Below, piece after piece: positions 13,667 through 23,453 of a DNA stretch of 64,000 bases; position 1 is the stretch's first letter; each line of letters begins with the position of its first letter. The position numbers and the translations under genes were made by a program. This stretch comes from a bacterium HR21 (GTDB lineage: Bacteria; Bacteroidota; Ignavibacteria; Kapaibacteriales; HRBIN21): the NCBI GenBank assembly GCA_002898295.1, contig BEHX01000010.1, forward strand, positions 1 to 64,000, written 5' to 3'. The notes beneath the pieces were generated by a model. The model was not told the origin of the DNA and ran no database searches. It saw only the letters and a list, made by a program, of their open reading frames with translations.

Positions 13667-15988
13667 CTATCGCGAGCCTGAAGGTTTTCCTCTCTCACGA
13701 GGGTGCGGTGGATGTCCCCCGCCGCGGTGTCCCCCGCCGGTAGAGCGATGGTGGTTTTCCGGGCGCCGTACGGGTGCAGGGGACCGATGTCCCTGCTGAC
13801 CCGGTGGAGGCGGCGGCAGGAGAGCTTTCCGGCTGAGGCGGAATTTGCCGTCTGGCTGAATCTCGATGAGCTTCACATCAATGACATCGCCCACTTTGAG
13901 GACCTCGGAGATCGTGTTGAAGGGGCGGTAGTCAATTTGTGAGATGTGGAGCAATCCCAGCCGCCGCGGCAGGAATTCCACGATTGCTCCCAGCCCTTCG
14001 CGAATTTCTCGGACCACGCCGGTGTAAACCTGTCCCAGCTCAGGCACCTGAGTCAGCCCTTGGATGTAGGAGACCGCTTTCTGCAGGGCTTCTTCCGAGG
14101 GAGCAGCCACGATGACGCGCCCGTCCTGTTCGATGTTGATCTCTGCGCCGGTTTCCTGGACAATGCGGCGGATGGTCTCGCCACCCGGACCGATGACCAG
14201 CCCGATTGTCTCTACGGGAATGGTCAGCATCGTCAGTCGTGGGGCATAGGGGGAGAGCTGCGGGCGCGGTGCCGGAAGTGCCTGGTTCATGATGGAGAGG
14301 ATGTACAGCCGCGCCTGGCGGGCTTGTTCGAGCGCTTGTGCCATGAGCTCCAGGGAAATGCCAGCGATTTTGATATCCATCTGGCACGAGGTAATGCCAT
14401 CGGCGGTACCGGCGACCTTGAAGTCCATGTCGCCCAGATGGTCTTCATCGCCGAGGATGTCCGACAGGATGGCAACGCGGTCACCCTCCTTGATCAGCCC
14501 CATGGCAATCCCCGCAGCAGCTTTCCGCAGCGGCACACCCGCATCGAAGAGTGCCAAACTCCCGGCGCAGACGCTGGCCATCGACGAGGAGCCGTTCGAC
14601 TCCAAGATGTCGGAGACGACGCGGATGGTGTAGGGGAATTCCTCCTCCGGCGGAAGCAGCGGTTCGAGCGCCCGTTCTGCCAGGTTCCCGTGCCCAATTT
14701 CTCGGCGACTCGGTGGACCGGGGCGGCGGATTTCGCCCGTGCTGTACGGCGGGAAGTTGTAGTGGAACATGAAGCGCCGGGTATAGGTGGGCAGAAGCCC
14801 ATCGATGATTTGCTCATCTCCTTTGGTGCCCAGCGTGACTGTTGCCAGGCTCTGCGTCTCGCCGCGCATGAAGAATGCCGAGCCGTGCGTTCGAGGGAGG
14901 ACCCCAACGCGGCAGACAATGGGGCGAATTTCTGTGGGCGCTCGTCCGTCGAGCCGACGTCCTTCGGAGAGAATCATCTGCCGGAGCTCGTGGCGCTCTA
15001 GCTCAGTAAGCAGCGCTGGAACCAGAGATTCCAGCGGCAAGCTCTGCCAGTCCGGATGGGCAGTTGCTGCAGCCTCCTGGATGGCGGACAGCATCCGGGT
15101 GCGCAGTTCCTTGCGCCAGTTCGAGCGTTGCTCTTTGGTAGTGTTCTGGCGGATAAAGGAACGGATTTCCGCTGCCGCCAGCTGTTCCAGGAGAGCTTTG
15201 AGCTCTTCCGGGATGACTTCGGCAGGGACTTCACGCTTGGGGCGCCCGACCAGCTCAACGAGTCGGCGCTGCAGTGTATTGAGCTGGCGGATCGCCCCAT
15301 GGGCGAACTCGAGCGCGGCGAGGAAGTCCGCCTCGGAAATCTCCTTTGCGCTGCCTTCGACCATGACGATGGAGTCGTCCGTGCCCGCTACCACCAGGTC
15401 CATGTCCGAGAGGGCAAGCTGGGAGAGACCGGGATTGACGATGAACTCTCCCTCGACGCGCCCGATGCGGACCTCGGAGATCGGTCCCTGAAAGGGGATA
15501 GGCGAGATCATCAGAGCTGCCGAGGCACCGGTAGCGCCGAGCGTATCGCCATCGATTTCCCGATCGTACGAGAAGACCGTCGCCATAATCTGTGTCTCGT
15601 AGCGCCAGCCCTTGGGGAACAAGGGGCGGCACGGACGGTCGATGAGGCGGGCAGAGAGCACTTCCTTATCCGTTGGACGTCCCTCGCGGCGGTAGAAGCT
15701 GCCGGGGATTTTCCCGGCAGCGGAGGATTTCTCGCGGTAGTCGACTGTCAGCGGGAGGAAATCGGCCGTTGGGAGGGGTTCATCGGCAGCGCAGACGGTG
15801 ACCAGAACCATGGTATCGCCGTGCCGGACCATGACAGCGGCATCGGCTTGGCGGGCGTAAAGACCGGTTTCCAGCTCGTAGGGCAGCCCGTTGAGGAGGG
15901 TGGAAACGCGAACGGTACCGTCCTCAGCTGTTGTGACCTGGATTTCCCCTTCGGGGACGTCCACTGTCCTGATGCCTTCCGCTTCCAT
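13667..15988 (-). CDS. pnp: Polynucleotide phosphorylase
   Basis: 3'-to-5' phosphorolytic exoribonuclease of RNA decay, acting in the cytosol as a trimer. The 773-aa protein has two RNase PH-like domains ([20 protein letters not shown] in the first, [14 protein letters not shown] and the core [21 protein letters not shown] in the second). A KH domain ([16 protein letters not shown]) and an S1 domain ([21 protein letters not shown]) follow. The C-terminus adds about 45 residues rich in His, Gly, Pro and Arg after the S1 fold, probably disordered. It is the last gene of the rimP-to-pnp operon, 27 bases after rpsO, the classical rpsO-pnp arrangement, and converges on the receiver gene. Confidence 0.97.
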   Translation of the reverse strand: MEAEGIRTVDVPEGEIQVTTAEDGTVRVSTLLNGLPYELETGLYARQADAAVMVRHGDTMVLVTVCAADEPLPTADFLPLTVDYREKSSAAGKIPGSFYRREGRPTDKEVLSARLIDRPCRPLFPKGWRYETQIMATVFSYDREIDGDTLGATGASAALMISPIPFQGPISEVRIGRVEGEFIVNPGLSQLALSDMDLVVAGTDDSIVMVEGSAKEISEADFLAALEFAHGAIRQLNTLQRRLVELVGRPKREVPAEVIPEELKALLEQLAAAEIRSFIRQNTTKEQRSNWRKELRTRMLSAIQEAAATAHPDWQSLPLESLVPALLTELERHELRQMILSEGRRLDGRAPTEIRPIVCRVGVLPRTHGSAFFMRGETQSLATVTLGTKGDEQIIDGLLPTYTRRFMFHYNFPPYSTGEIRRPGPPSRREIGHGNLAERALEPLLPPEEEFPYTIRVVSDILESNGSSSMASVCAGSLALFDAGVPLRKAAAGIAMGLIKEGDRVAILSDILGDEDHLGDMDFKVAGTADGITSCQMDIKIAGISLELMAQALEQARQARLYILSIMNQALPAPRPQLSPYAPRLTMLTIPVETIGLVIGPGGETIRRIVQETGAEINIEQDGRVIVAAPSEEALQKAVSYIQGLTQVPELGQVYTGVVREIREGLGAIVEFLPRRLGLLHISQIDYRPFNTISEVLKVGDVIDVKLIEIQPDGKFRLSRKALLPPPPPGQQGHRSPAPVRRPENHHRSTGGGHRGGGHPPHPRERGKPSGSR

Positions 15989-16015
15989 TGTGGGACATCG
16001 GCTGCTTGTGGGACA

Positions 16016-16282
16016 TCATTTGCGCAGGGAGAGTGCCTGCAGGAGCTTCTGATAGCGTTCCCAATCAGTGCGCGCCAGGTACTTCAACAGGCGGCGCCGC
16101 TTGCTGACCATGAGAATCAGCCCGCGGCGACTGTGATGATCTTTGCGGTGCTTTTCCAAGTGCTCGGTCAGCTGGCGAATCCGTTCGGTGAGCAGGGCAA
16201 CTTGGACTTCCACCGCGCCTGTGTTGGTGGGGGAGCCGCCAAACTGGCGGATGAGTTCAGCTTTCCGTTCCTTGGTCAGCAT
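16016..16282 (-). CDS. rpsO: 30S ribosomal protein S15
   Basis: Binds 16S rRNA early in assembly of the 30S platform. The 88-aa protein matches S15 over its full length ([56 protein letters not shown]). The ORF track buries it in a 253-aa frame. The ATG at 16282 gives the standard length and lies 26 bases inside the 3' end of ribF. It sits directly upstream of pnp, as in many bacteria. Confidence 0.97.
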   Translation of the reverse strand: MLTKERKAELIRQFGGSPTNTGAVEVQVALLTERIRQLTEHLEKHRKDHHSRRGLILMVSKRRRLLKYLARTDWERYQKLLQALSLRK

Positions 16283-17255
16283 TGAGCACGCACGAGCTTG
16301 TGAGACCAGCTTCCAGAGGGCGATGTTGAGCCAGCCATTGCCGGCAGTAGGCTTCATCGGCTTGCATCTGGCGGCGGAGCGCTGCCGCAGTAGGGAAGGC
16401 TTCCTCTGCCCGAACCCGCTTCCAGAACGAAACACAGAGGCGCTCATTGTAGAGCGTACCGGAGAAGTCCAGCACGTACAGCTCCAGCTGTGGGGGGAGA
16501 TTCTGTCCAAAGGTGGGGCGCACCCCGTAGCTGAGCAGCCCACCGTAGGACTTGCTGCCGATTTCCGTGGTAGCAATGTATACCCCGTAAGCGGGCAAGA
16601 GCTTTTCGGGGCTATCCGGGACGATGTTGGCTGTGGGGAAACCCAGAAGGCGCCCACGCCCGTCACCACGGACAACTCGTCCGCAGACCGTATACGGGTA
16701 GCCAAGCAGGACGGCTGCAGCTTCGACGTTGCCTTCCAGCAAGAGGCGGCGGATGCGGCTGCTACTGATGGGTTCATTCCCGCTCAAGCACGGCGGGAAG
16801 TGTTCCACGAAGAAGCCGAATTCGGTACCCAGACGCTGCAGTAGTTCACGGTCGCCGCGGCGGTTGTGTCCGAAGCGATGGTCGTAGCCGACGAGGATAC
16901 CGCGCATGTGCAGAGCCTCCACCAGGTATTGCCGGATAAAAGTCTCCGGCTCTGTGCGTGCCAGCTCTTGGGTGAAGGGGAGCACGAGGACTTCGTCGGG
17001 TCCGAGGCGGCGCAGGCGTTCGAGCTTTTCCGGCAGCGGTGTCAGAATACCCGGCAGAGGGGTATTGCCCAGCACCTGTTGTGGATGCGGCTCAAAGGTC
17101 ACAACGCAGGCCGGGAGCCGATGCAGGGCAGAGAGCTCGCGCAGCCGGCGCAGCAGGGCTTGATGCCCCCGGTGGACACCATCGAAAGTGCCTACCGTCA
17201 CCAGCCGCCCATGAGGACTGGGCGGAACATCAGCCAACCGGGTGTAGAGGCGCAT
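16257..17255 (-). CDS. ribF: Bifunctional riboflavin kinase / FAD synthetase
   Basis: Phosphorylates riboflavin to FMN and adenylylates it to FAD. The N-terminal nucleotidyltransferase domain has [17 protein letters not shown] and the ISSSRIR motif; the C-terminal riboflavin kinase domain has [11 protein letters not shown] and GVYIA. About 332 aa, slightly longer than average because of a C-terminal tail. The upstream extension in the ORF track is not conserved; ATG 17255 gives the family N-terminus (MRLYTRL) and overlaps truB by 26 bases. It overlaps rpsO at its 3' end. Confidence 0.95.
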   Translation of the reverse strand: MRLYTRLADVPPSPHGRLVTVGTFDGVHRGHQALLRRLRELSALHRLPACVVTFEPHPQQVLGNTPLPGILTPLPEKLERLRRLGPDEVLVLPFTQELARTEPETFIRQYLVEALHMRGILVGYDHRFGHNRRGDRELLQRLGTEFGFFVEHFPPCLSGNEPISSSRIRRLLLEGNVEAAAVLLGYPYTVCGRVVRGDGRGRLLGFPTANIVPDSPEKLLPAYGVYIATTEIGSKSYGGLLSYGVRPTFGQNLPPQLELYVLDFSGTLYNERLCVSFWKRVRAEEAFPTAAALRRQMQADEAYCRQWLAQHRPLEAGLTSSCVLNADQGTES

Positions 17256-17964
17256 AGGAAGCCGTGCACTGTGTGAATTCTTCCGGTGTGAGAGCCTCCT
17301 CCACGCGGTACTCCCCAATCGCACTGCGGCGCAGCTCGACCACGTAAGCTCCACAGCCGAGTGCTGTGCCAATATCGCGGGCAATTGCCCGCACATACGT
17401 TCCAGCTGAGCAGACGATCCGGAGCTGGACGTACGGGAGCTCCATGCCCTGGAGCTCCAGCTCAAAGATGGTGACCCTCCGGGGCAACGGTTGGAACTGC
17501 ACCCCTGCTCGGGCAAGCTCGTAGAGGCGCTTGCCGCGATACTTGACCGCAGCGTAGCGCGGCGGCGTCTGAGAAATCTCTCCGCGGAAGCGTTCCAGGA
17601 CCTGCTGCAGCTCCTGTTCCGTTACGCGAACCTCCGGGCAGAGGACCTGCTCAGGGGCTTCGGCATCATCGGTTTCCGTGATGGCGCCGAGCTTGAGGGT
17701 GGTCACGTACGTTTTGGGAAGCTGCTGGAAGTCGGTCAAGAGCTTGGTTGCCGTGCCGATGCCCACGATGAGCAATCCCGTTGCCAGCGGATCCAGCGTG
17801 CCAGCATGTCCGGCGCGGCGTCGGAGCTGGCGCCGGACGAAGGCAACAGCCTCAAACGAGGTCCATCCCCGGGGTTTATCCAGCAGCAGGAACGCGCCTG
17901 CGCTCTGGGCGCTCCGGAGCCAGAGCGGGTATGCCTCACGGCTGGAGCGTTCCAGAATGGGCAT
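17230..17964 (-). CDS. truB: tRNA pseudouridine(55) synthase
   Basis: Makes pseudouridine 55 in the T-loop of tRNAs. The catalytic motif GHAGTLDPLATGLL, the FLLLDKPRGWTSFEAV start of the fold and the LRIVCSAGTYVRAIARDIG motif are all present. At 244 aa it is a short TruB without the C-terminal PUA domain, as is usual in Bacteroidota. ATG 17964 lies 4 bases after the rbfA stop; in-frame ATGs at 17982/17985 would overlap rbfA and add non-conserved residues. Confidence 0.95.
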   Translation of the reverse strand: MPILERSSREAYPLWLRSAQSAGAFLLLDKPRGWTSFEAVAFVRRQLRRRAGHAGTLDPLATGLLIVGIGTATKLLTDFQQLPKTYVTTLKLGAITETDDAEAPEQVLCPEVRVTEQELQQVLERFRGEISQTPPRYAAVKYRGKRLYELARAGVQFQPLPRRVTIFELELQGMELPYVQLRIVCSAGTYVRAIARDIGTALGCGAYVVELRRSAIGEYRVEEALTPEEFTQCTASYAPLHPVG

Positions 17965-17968
17965 GCCT

Positions 17969-18352
17969 CTATGCTGTCGCATCATCCGACCCGGACTCGG
18001 GCGCAGAGGACTGTTGGCGGAGCTGGTTGAGCAGTTCGGTGATGCGCTCGGCATAGGCGGCGGAGGTATCGTGCCGGAAACGCAACTCTGGGATGTGCCG
18101 CAGCCGGGTGTGCTCGGCGATGTATTCACGGAGTTTCCGCTGCTCGTGCTGGAGGCGCTGGAAGACCTGTTCGGGCGGGATCGGTGCGCCATAGAGGCTG
18201 ATGTACACGGTGGCATAGCGCAGGTCCCGGCTCATCTCCACACGGGTGACCGTCAGCAAGAGCTTCGGGGAGAGTTCCTCAGCCAGCTTGCGTAGAGGCT
18301 TGCTCAAGACCATCTGCAGCAGACTACCGACACGCTCGGTTTTGATGGACAT
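17969..18352 (-). CDS. rbfA: 30S ribosome-binding factor A
   Basis: Late 30S maturation and cold-adaptation factor binding near the 5' helix of 16S rRNA. The 127-aa protein has the typical start (KTERVGSLLQMVLSKPLRKL), the VTRVEMSRDLRYATVYISLYG core of the KH-like fold, and the LRHIPELRFRHD end motif. It lies 22 bases after infB in the conserved operon. Confidence 0.94.
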   Translation of the reverse strand: MSIKTERVGSLLQMVLSKPLRKLAEELSPKLLLTVTRVEMSRDLRYATVYISLYGAPIPPEQVFQRLQHEQRKLREYIAEHTRLRHIPELRFRHDTSAAYAERITELLNQLRQQSSAPESGSDDATA

Positions 18353-18374
18353 CGAATTCCCCCGTGCGTCCTGC

Positions 18375-21311
18375 TCAACTCAGACTGCGTTTCTGCTCGA
18401 CGAGGCGGAAAGTCTCAATGACATCCCCGGGACGGAAGTCCTCGAAGGCAGAGACGGTAAGCCCGCATTCGTAGCCCGCGCTTACCTCGCGGACATCCTC
18501 TTTGAAGCGCTTGAGTGATTCGATTGTGCCCGTGTGGATCGGCAAGCCATCTCGGAGGATGCGGGCGCGGGCGTTGCGCTGGATGACCCCGTCGGTGACG
18601 TAGCAGCCGGCAACAGTCCCAACCCGGCTGATGTGGAAGACTTGGCGTACTTCGGCGTGTCCGAGGATCTCCTCTTTGATCTCTGGGCTGAGCAGTCCTT
18701 CGAGTGCACGCTTGATCTCATCCAAGCACTCGTAGATGATGCGGTAGGTGCGGATGTCCACACCTTCGGCTTCCGCGAGCTTGCGGGCAGCGGTGGTCGG
18801 CTGCACCTGGAAGCCGATGATCACGGCTTCGGAAGCGGCTGCCAGCATGACGTCAGCTTCCGTGATCGCACCAACGCCGGAGTGGAGAATCGAGACCCGT
18901 ACCTCGTCCGTCGAGAGCCGCAGCAGGGCGTTGGTCAGCGCTTCGACCGAACCCATGACGTCGGCTTTCAAAATGAGCCGGAGCTCCTTTGCGCGCCCTT
19001 CCTGAATGCGCTGCGAGAGATCGCTGAGGGTAATCTGCCGCAGACGGCGGGCATGCTGTTCACGCTTGAGCTGCTGCCGCCGCAGGGCAATCTGCCGTGC
19101 CAGGCGCTCATCCTCGACAACGATGAGTTTGTCGCCAACCTCGGGTAAGCCGTCAAAGCCGGTTACTTGGACTGGCGTTGAGGGAAGGGCGGCTTCCAGG
19201 CGGTTCCCGCGCTCATCGTAGAGCGCGCGCACCCGTCCGTACTGGAGCCCCGCGACGAAGGCATCGCCGATGCGCAGGGTTCCCTTCTGGACGATGACGG
19301 TGGCAACAGGACCCTTGCCTTTGTCCAGATGTGCCTCGATGATGGTGCCCCGGGCGGGACGATTCGGATTTGCCCGGAGGTCCAGGAGGTCGGCTTCCAG
19401 CAGGATTTTCTCCAAGAGCACATCCACGTTCTTGCCCGTCAGGGCGGAGATTTCCACGCACTGATGAGGTCCGCCCCATTCCTCAACCAAGACGCCGTGT
19501 TCGGCAAGTTGCTGGCGGATGCGGTCAGGATTTGCCTCTGGCTTGTCGACTTTGTTGATCGCAACGATGATGGGCACATTAGCGGCGCGGGCGTGGTTGA
19601 TAGCTTCCACCGTCTGCGGCATGACGGCGTCGTCAGCGGCGACAACCAGCACGACGATGTCCGTAACCTGCGCGCCTCGGGCGCGCATGGCGGTGAAGGC
19701 TTCGTGTCCGGGGGTGTCCAGAAACGTGATTAGCCGTCCGTTCGGCAGAGTGACCTGGTAGGCACCGATGTGCTGTGTAATGCCGCCGGCTTCTCCGGCG
19801 ACAACATTCGTCTGCCGAATGTAATCCAGCAGTGTCGTCTTCCCGTGGTCTACATGCCCCATGATGGTGACCACCGGGGGACGGGGCTGGAGGCTCTCTG
19901 GAGGGTCGGGTTCGTCAACCAGCTCTTCGGCTTCCTCGACGTCTTGGAAGTGCACCTCGTAGCCATAGTCGGCGGCAATCAGGGCGACGGTGTCCCGGTC
20001 GAGCCGCTGGTTGATGGTCACAATGAGACCGAGCTGGAGGCATTTGCCGATGATTTCCGACGGGGAGACCCCCAGCAGCTGCGCAAGCTCGGCAGTGGTG
20101 AGGAATTCCGTCACACGGAGCACGTTCGTTTCCTGCTGGAGGGCTTCCTCTTGCTGCAGACGTCGTTCTTCCCGCTCGGCGCGGCGCCGCTGGCGGAAGC
20201 GTGCTCGGAGAGCACTCTCGTCCATCCCGCTGAGGGTTTGGCGGATGGCTTCCTCAATCTCCTCCTGGCTGATTTCCTCCAGGATACGGCGCCGACGCAA
20301 TTTCGGGATGCTTTCCTCCGTCAAGGAAAGCCTTCGCTTTGGAGTCAGGGCTTTCTTCTTCACCGGGGCAGTCGGCGTGGGTGGTGGAGTCGGGGTAGGA
20401 GGCGGCGCAGGAGGAGCGGAGCTTTGCTGAGCTGGTTTGGAGGGTTTCACCGGCTTCTGTAGGCGCGGTTGGCTGCGTCCGCGCTGCCGGGTCAGCTCCG
20501 GTTGGACAGAGCGCTCTGCTGAGGGCGCTTTCTTTTCTCCGTGGGGAGCTCGTTCTCGGCGTCGCGGTCGGGTCTCGACAGGGAGCTCAATTTTGCCCAG
20601 AATGCGCGGACCACCGTCGCCCACAGAGGTTGGGACAAAGGTCCCTTCTGGGGTAACGGAGATGATTTCCCGGCGCCGTTCAGGGGAGGATTCGGGCGGT
20701 GCAGGCGCTTCCGTCTCCGGTACAGGAGCTCCTTCCGGTGGGGCGGTTTCGGTCAGTAGTTCGGATGCTGCCACCTCTACCGGCGGTTCAGGAGCAGCGT
20801 CGGCAGTGGTTGGTGTACGAGGCTCGACAGGGGCTTCCAGTTCGGCAGTTTCAGCGACTTCCGCGGCTTCTGCGGAGGTGTCGACCAGCTGCAGCTCTTC
20901 CGGCGATGTTTCCTCGGCTGTAGGAAGCTCCTCGGGTGTGGGTATCGAGGCTTCACCTTGGGTGACAGTCTCGTGTGTGAGGGTGTCCTCTGGAACTTCT
21001 CCAGGCTGGGCAGGCTCTTGTTCCAGGGCGGTGGTATCGCCGTGCTCTTCCCCGGCGGTTAGGCGGGGAGATCTCTTCGTGCGGGTTTTCTCTGTCTTTT
21101 CCCGGCGTCTTTCGGCGTTGTAGAGATCTTTGCGGAATCTCTCCAGCACCAGCTGGAGCATCTCTTCGGTGATTTCGGCGGTGGCTTTGTTCTCCACGGG
21201 GAAGCCGCGGGAGTGCAGGAACTCCACGATGGCATCCTTGCTGACCTGCAGCAGGGATGTCAAGCGGAAGAGCTTGATCGGAGCTTTGATGTCGTGCACG
21301 TCCTTCGTCAT
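18375..21311 (-). CDS. infB: Translation initiation factor IF-2
   Basis: GTPase that brings initiator tRNA to the 30S subunit and promotes subunit joining. The 978-aa protein has an N-terminal IF2N segment, then about 300 residues of Glu/Pro/Thr/Ala-rich low-complexity linker (about 80-330). A second IF2N-like region follows ([21 protein letters not shown]). The G domain has GHVDHGKTT (about 485), DTPGHEAF and NKVDKPEA. Domains II-IV follow. The long acidic/proline linker is typical for Bacteroidota IF-2. The start is 12 bases after nusA. Confidence 0.98.
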   Translation of the reverse strand: MTKDVHDIKAPIKLFRLTSLLQVSKDAIVEFLHSRGFPVENKATAEITEEMLQLVLERFRKDLYNAERRREKTEKTRTKRSPRLTAGEEHGDTTALEQEPAQPGEVPEDTLTHETVTQGEASIPTPEELPTAEETSPEELQLVDTSAEAAEVAETAELEAPVEPRTPTTADAAPEPPVEVAASELLTETAPPEGAPVPETEAPAPPESSPERRREIISVTPEGTFVPTSVGDGGPRILGKIELPVETRPRRRERAPHGEKKAPSAERSVQPELTRQRGRSQPRLQKPVKPSKPAQQSSAPPAPPPTPTPPPTPTAPVKKKALTPKRRLSLTEESIPKLRRRRILEEISQEEIEEAIRQTLSGMDESALRARFRQRRRAEREERRLQQEEALQQETNVLRVTEFLTTAELAQLLGVSPSEIIGKCLQLGLIVTINQRLDRDTVALIAADYGYEVHFQDVEEAEELVDEPDPPESLQPRPPVVTIMGHVDHGKTTLLDYIRQTNVVAGEAGGITQHIGAYQVTLPNGRLITFLDTPGHEAFTAMRARGAQVTDIVVLVVAADDAVMPQTVEAINHARAANVPIIVAINKVDKPEANPDRIRQQLAEHGVLVEEWGGPHQCVEISALTGKNVDVLLEKILLEADLLDLRANPNRPARGTIIEAHLDKGKGPVATVIVQKGTLRIGDAFVAGLQYGRVRALYDERGNRLEAALPSTPVQVTGFDGLPEVGDKLIVVEDERLARQIALRRQQLKREQHARRLRQITLSDLSQRIQEGRAKELRLILKADVMGSVEALTNALLRLSTDEVRVSILHSGVGAITEADVMLAAASEAVIIGFQVQPTTAARKLAEAEGVDIRTYRIIYECLDEIKRALEGLLSPEIKEEILGHAEVRQVFHISRVGTVAGCYVTDGVIQRNARARILRDGLPIHTGTIESLKRFKEDVREVSAGYECGLTVSAFEDFRPGDVIETFRLVEQKRSLS

Positions 21312-21323
21312 GGGCGTTTCGGG

Positions 21324-22952
21324 TTAGTGGGATTCATCGGATTCGTCGTCACGGTACGGGATTTCGTCAGAGAGGCGGTAGGGTTCTTCGTCCTCTTCGG
21401 AGTCATCCTCGGAGGCACTGCCGGAGTATCCCCGAGCTTGCTCTTCGGCAAAGACCTCTTCGACGTCTTCGGCTTCCAGAATGGAGCGGCGCGGTTTGGC
21501 AGAGGAGGCTGTAGGCGTCTGGGAGGCGGCTTGCGGGGCAGCTTTCTCCGAGTCCGGCGAGAGTTCCTCCTGCAGGGCTGGGGTCTCGGTGCCTTCCGTT
21601 GCCGCCTCCTCCGGTGTGGTTTCAACGGGAGTAGGTTCGATTTCCAGTGCCAGGATGCGCTCCCGCAGGGCAGGGTCTTCTTCTTCGTCGAATTCCTCAA
21701 GCATGATACTCCGCAGCTCCAGCAGGAGCTCCTTCGTCATGCCGGGGATACGCAGGAGCTTTTCAGGGTCAGCCTCGAGGAACTCGCGAGCCGTGTCAAT
21801 GCCTTCGTGGATGAGGCGCTCGTAGAGCTCACGTCCGAGCTCTTCGCGAAACTCAAACAGCTCGATGTCTTCCGGTGTTTCTTTGACAAGCGTGATGGCG
21901 TAGCCGGTCAGCTTACTGGCAAGGCGCACATTGACCCCGTTACGTCCAACAGCGAGGGCAACCTGATTATTGGGGACGACAACCACGGCGCTGCGGGTTT
22001 CCGGATAGACTTCAACGCTGGTGACTCGTGCCGGTTGCAGGGCGCGGGCGATGAAGGTTGCCGGGTCATCAGAGTACTCGATGACGTCGATGTTCTCGTT
22101 GTTGAGCTCCCGCACGATCGAGTGGATGCGGATACCCTTCATCCCAACGCAGGCGCCCACTGGGTCAACGCGGTCGTCGTAGGAGAAGACAGCGACTTTT
22201 GCTCGCTCGCCGGGTTCGCGGGCGATGGCTTTGATTTCCACAATCCCGTCGTATACCTCTGGGATTTCCAATTCGAAGAGCTGGCGCAGGAAGCGTTCGT
22301 CGGCGCGGGAGAGGATGATATCGGGCATGCCTCCAGGACCCCCGGTGGGGCGTACTTCTTTGATGAGTGCTCGGATCGTGGCGCCTTTCCGGTACCGTTC
22401 TCCGGGAATTTGCTCCTCCCGCGGGAGGCGCATCTCGATTTTGTCGTGCAAGACAAGGACATCTCCGCGGCGGACTTGGTAGATTTCCCCGAGGATGATC
22501 TCCCCGACGCGGGCGCTGTATTCGGCATAGACGTTCTCGCGCTCGACTTCCCGGATGCGCTGTGTCAAGCGCTGCATGCCCAAAGCAACGATGCGGCGTC
22601 CGAAGGTCTTGCCCAGATCCTCCAGGGAGATTTCCTCCACGTACTCCTCGCCGATGGCATAGCCTTCCTCGCCACGCTCGAGCAGCTCCTGAAGAGAGAT
22701 CTGAGTGCCGGGATCTTCCACGGTTTCCACGACCGTGCGGACCAGGTAGAGTTCGATATCGCCCCGGTCCATGTTGAGCACGATTTCCGGCTCGGCAGTG
22801 GGTCCGTACTTCTTCTGCACCATGTAGCGGAGCGTTTCCTCCAGAATGCCTTGCAGGAGGTCACGGTCAACGCGCTTCTGGCGTGCCATTTCTGTGAAGG
22901 CAGCAATGATTTGCTGCTTGTCGGGTTGGTGCTGTTTTGTCCGACGCGGCAT
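21324..22952 (-). CDS. nusA: Transcription termination/antitermination factor NusA
   Basis: RNA-polymerase-binding factor affecting pausing, termination and antitermination. The 542-aa protein has the N-terminal NusA domain (about 1-135), an S1 domain (GEIILGEIYQVRRGDVLV), and KH domains (PVGACVGMKGIRIHSIVREL and NNQVALAVGRNGVNVRLASKLTGY, the latter a GRNG-type KH). A helix-hairpin-helix-like region follows (LRIPGMTKELLLEL). The final 110 residues are acidic and Ser/Glu-rich, probably disordered. It sits between rimP and infB as in most bacteria. Confidence 0.97.
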   Translation of the reverse strand: MPRRTKQHQPDKQQIIAAFTEMARQKRVDRDLLQGILEETLRYMVQKKYGPTAEPEIVLNMDRGDIELYLVRTVVETVEDPGTQISLQELLERGEEGYAIGEEYVEEISLEDLGKTFGRRIVALGMQRLTQRIREVERENVYAEYSARVGEIILGEIYQVRRGDVLVLHDKIEMRLPREEQIPGERYRKGATIRALIKEVRPTGGPGGMPDIILSRADERFLRQLFELEIPEVYDGIVEIKAIAREPGERAKVAVFSYDDRVDPVGACVGMKGIRIHSIVRELNNENIDVIEYSDDPATFIARALQPARVTSVEVYPETRSAVVVVPNNQVALAVGRNGVNVRLASKLTGYAITLVKETPEDIELFEFREELGRELYERLIHEGIDTAREFLEADPEKLLRIPGMTKELLLELRSIMLEEFDEEEDPALRERILALEIEPTPVETTPEEAATEGTETPALQEELSPDSEKAAPQAASQTPTASSAKPRRSILEAEDVEEVFAEEQARGYSGSASEDDSEEDEEPYRLSDEIPYRDDESDESH

Positions 22953-22976
22953 CAGAGTTTTGCTAGAGTTGTCTGA

Positions 22977-23423
22977 CTACCACCGTGGCACAACGTGTGC
23001 CGTAAGGAGCTCTGCGAAGGGGATCGAGTGCGTTGTGTGCCGTTGCCGCAGTACGATGCCCTCGGCTGTTACCTCACAGAGGGTTCCTTCCACAACGGAG
23101 CTGTCCGCCAGCTGGCACCGCAGGTGGCGCCCGATGTGCTTGCGGAACTGCCACGGAAAGCTCAGTGGACGGTCAACCCCCGGCGAGGAGACTTCCAGGA
23201 ACTGGAATTCCTCCCCGAACGGGTCCCCGATAAACTCCGCCAAGACAGCATCGGAGATTGCCGCGCACTCCCGATGGGTAATTCCCTCTTCGTTGTCGAT
23301 GTAGAGCACCAGACGTTGCCGCCCCGGGAGCCCAACCAGGCGTGCCTCCAGAAGGTAACACCCATGAGCCTGGCAAATGCTCCGGAGCTGCTCCACGACG
23401 GATTCTGGAATCGTTGGCTGCAT
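22977..23423 (-). CDS. rimP: Ribosome maturation factor RimP
   Basis: Needed for 30S subunit maturation. The 148-aa protein shows the family pattern: CYLLEARLVGLPGRQRLVLYID, THRECAAISDAV and the signature FLEVSSPGVDRPL, followed by the C-terminal SH3-like barrel. It is the first gene of the nusA-infB operon; a candidate -7 element lies 55 bases upstream, inside the end of the preceding gene. Confidence 0.95.
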   Translation of the reverse strand: MQPTIPESVVEQLRSICQAHGCYLLEARLVGLPGRQRLVLYIDNEEGITHRECAAISDAVLAEFIGDPFGEEFQFLEVSSPGVDRPLSFPWQFRKHIGRHLRCQLADSSVVEGTLCEVTAEGIVLRQRHTTHSIPFAELLTAHVVPRW

Positions 23424-23453
23424 GAGAAACGAAACGGCATAACCAGTCGTGTG

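Noticed and set aside
15056-16285. Plus-strand 409-aa ORF opposite pnp and rpsO
   Set aside because: Antisense to two certain genes; no motif.
21213-22976. Plus-strand 587-aa ORF opposite nusA
   Set aside because: Shadow of nusA; typical of antisense frames here, with no start signal or domain.
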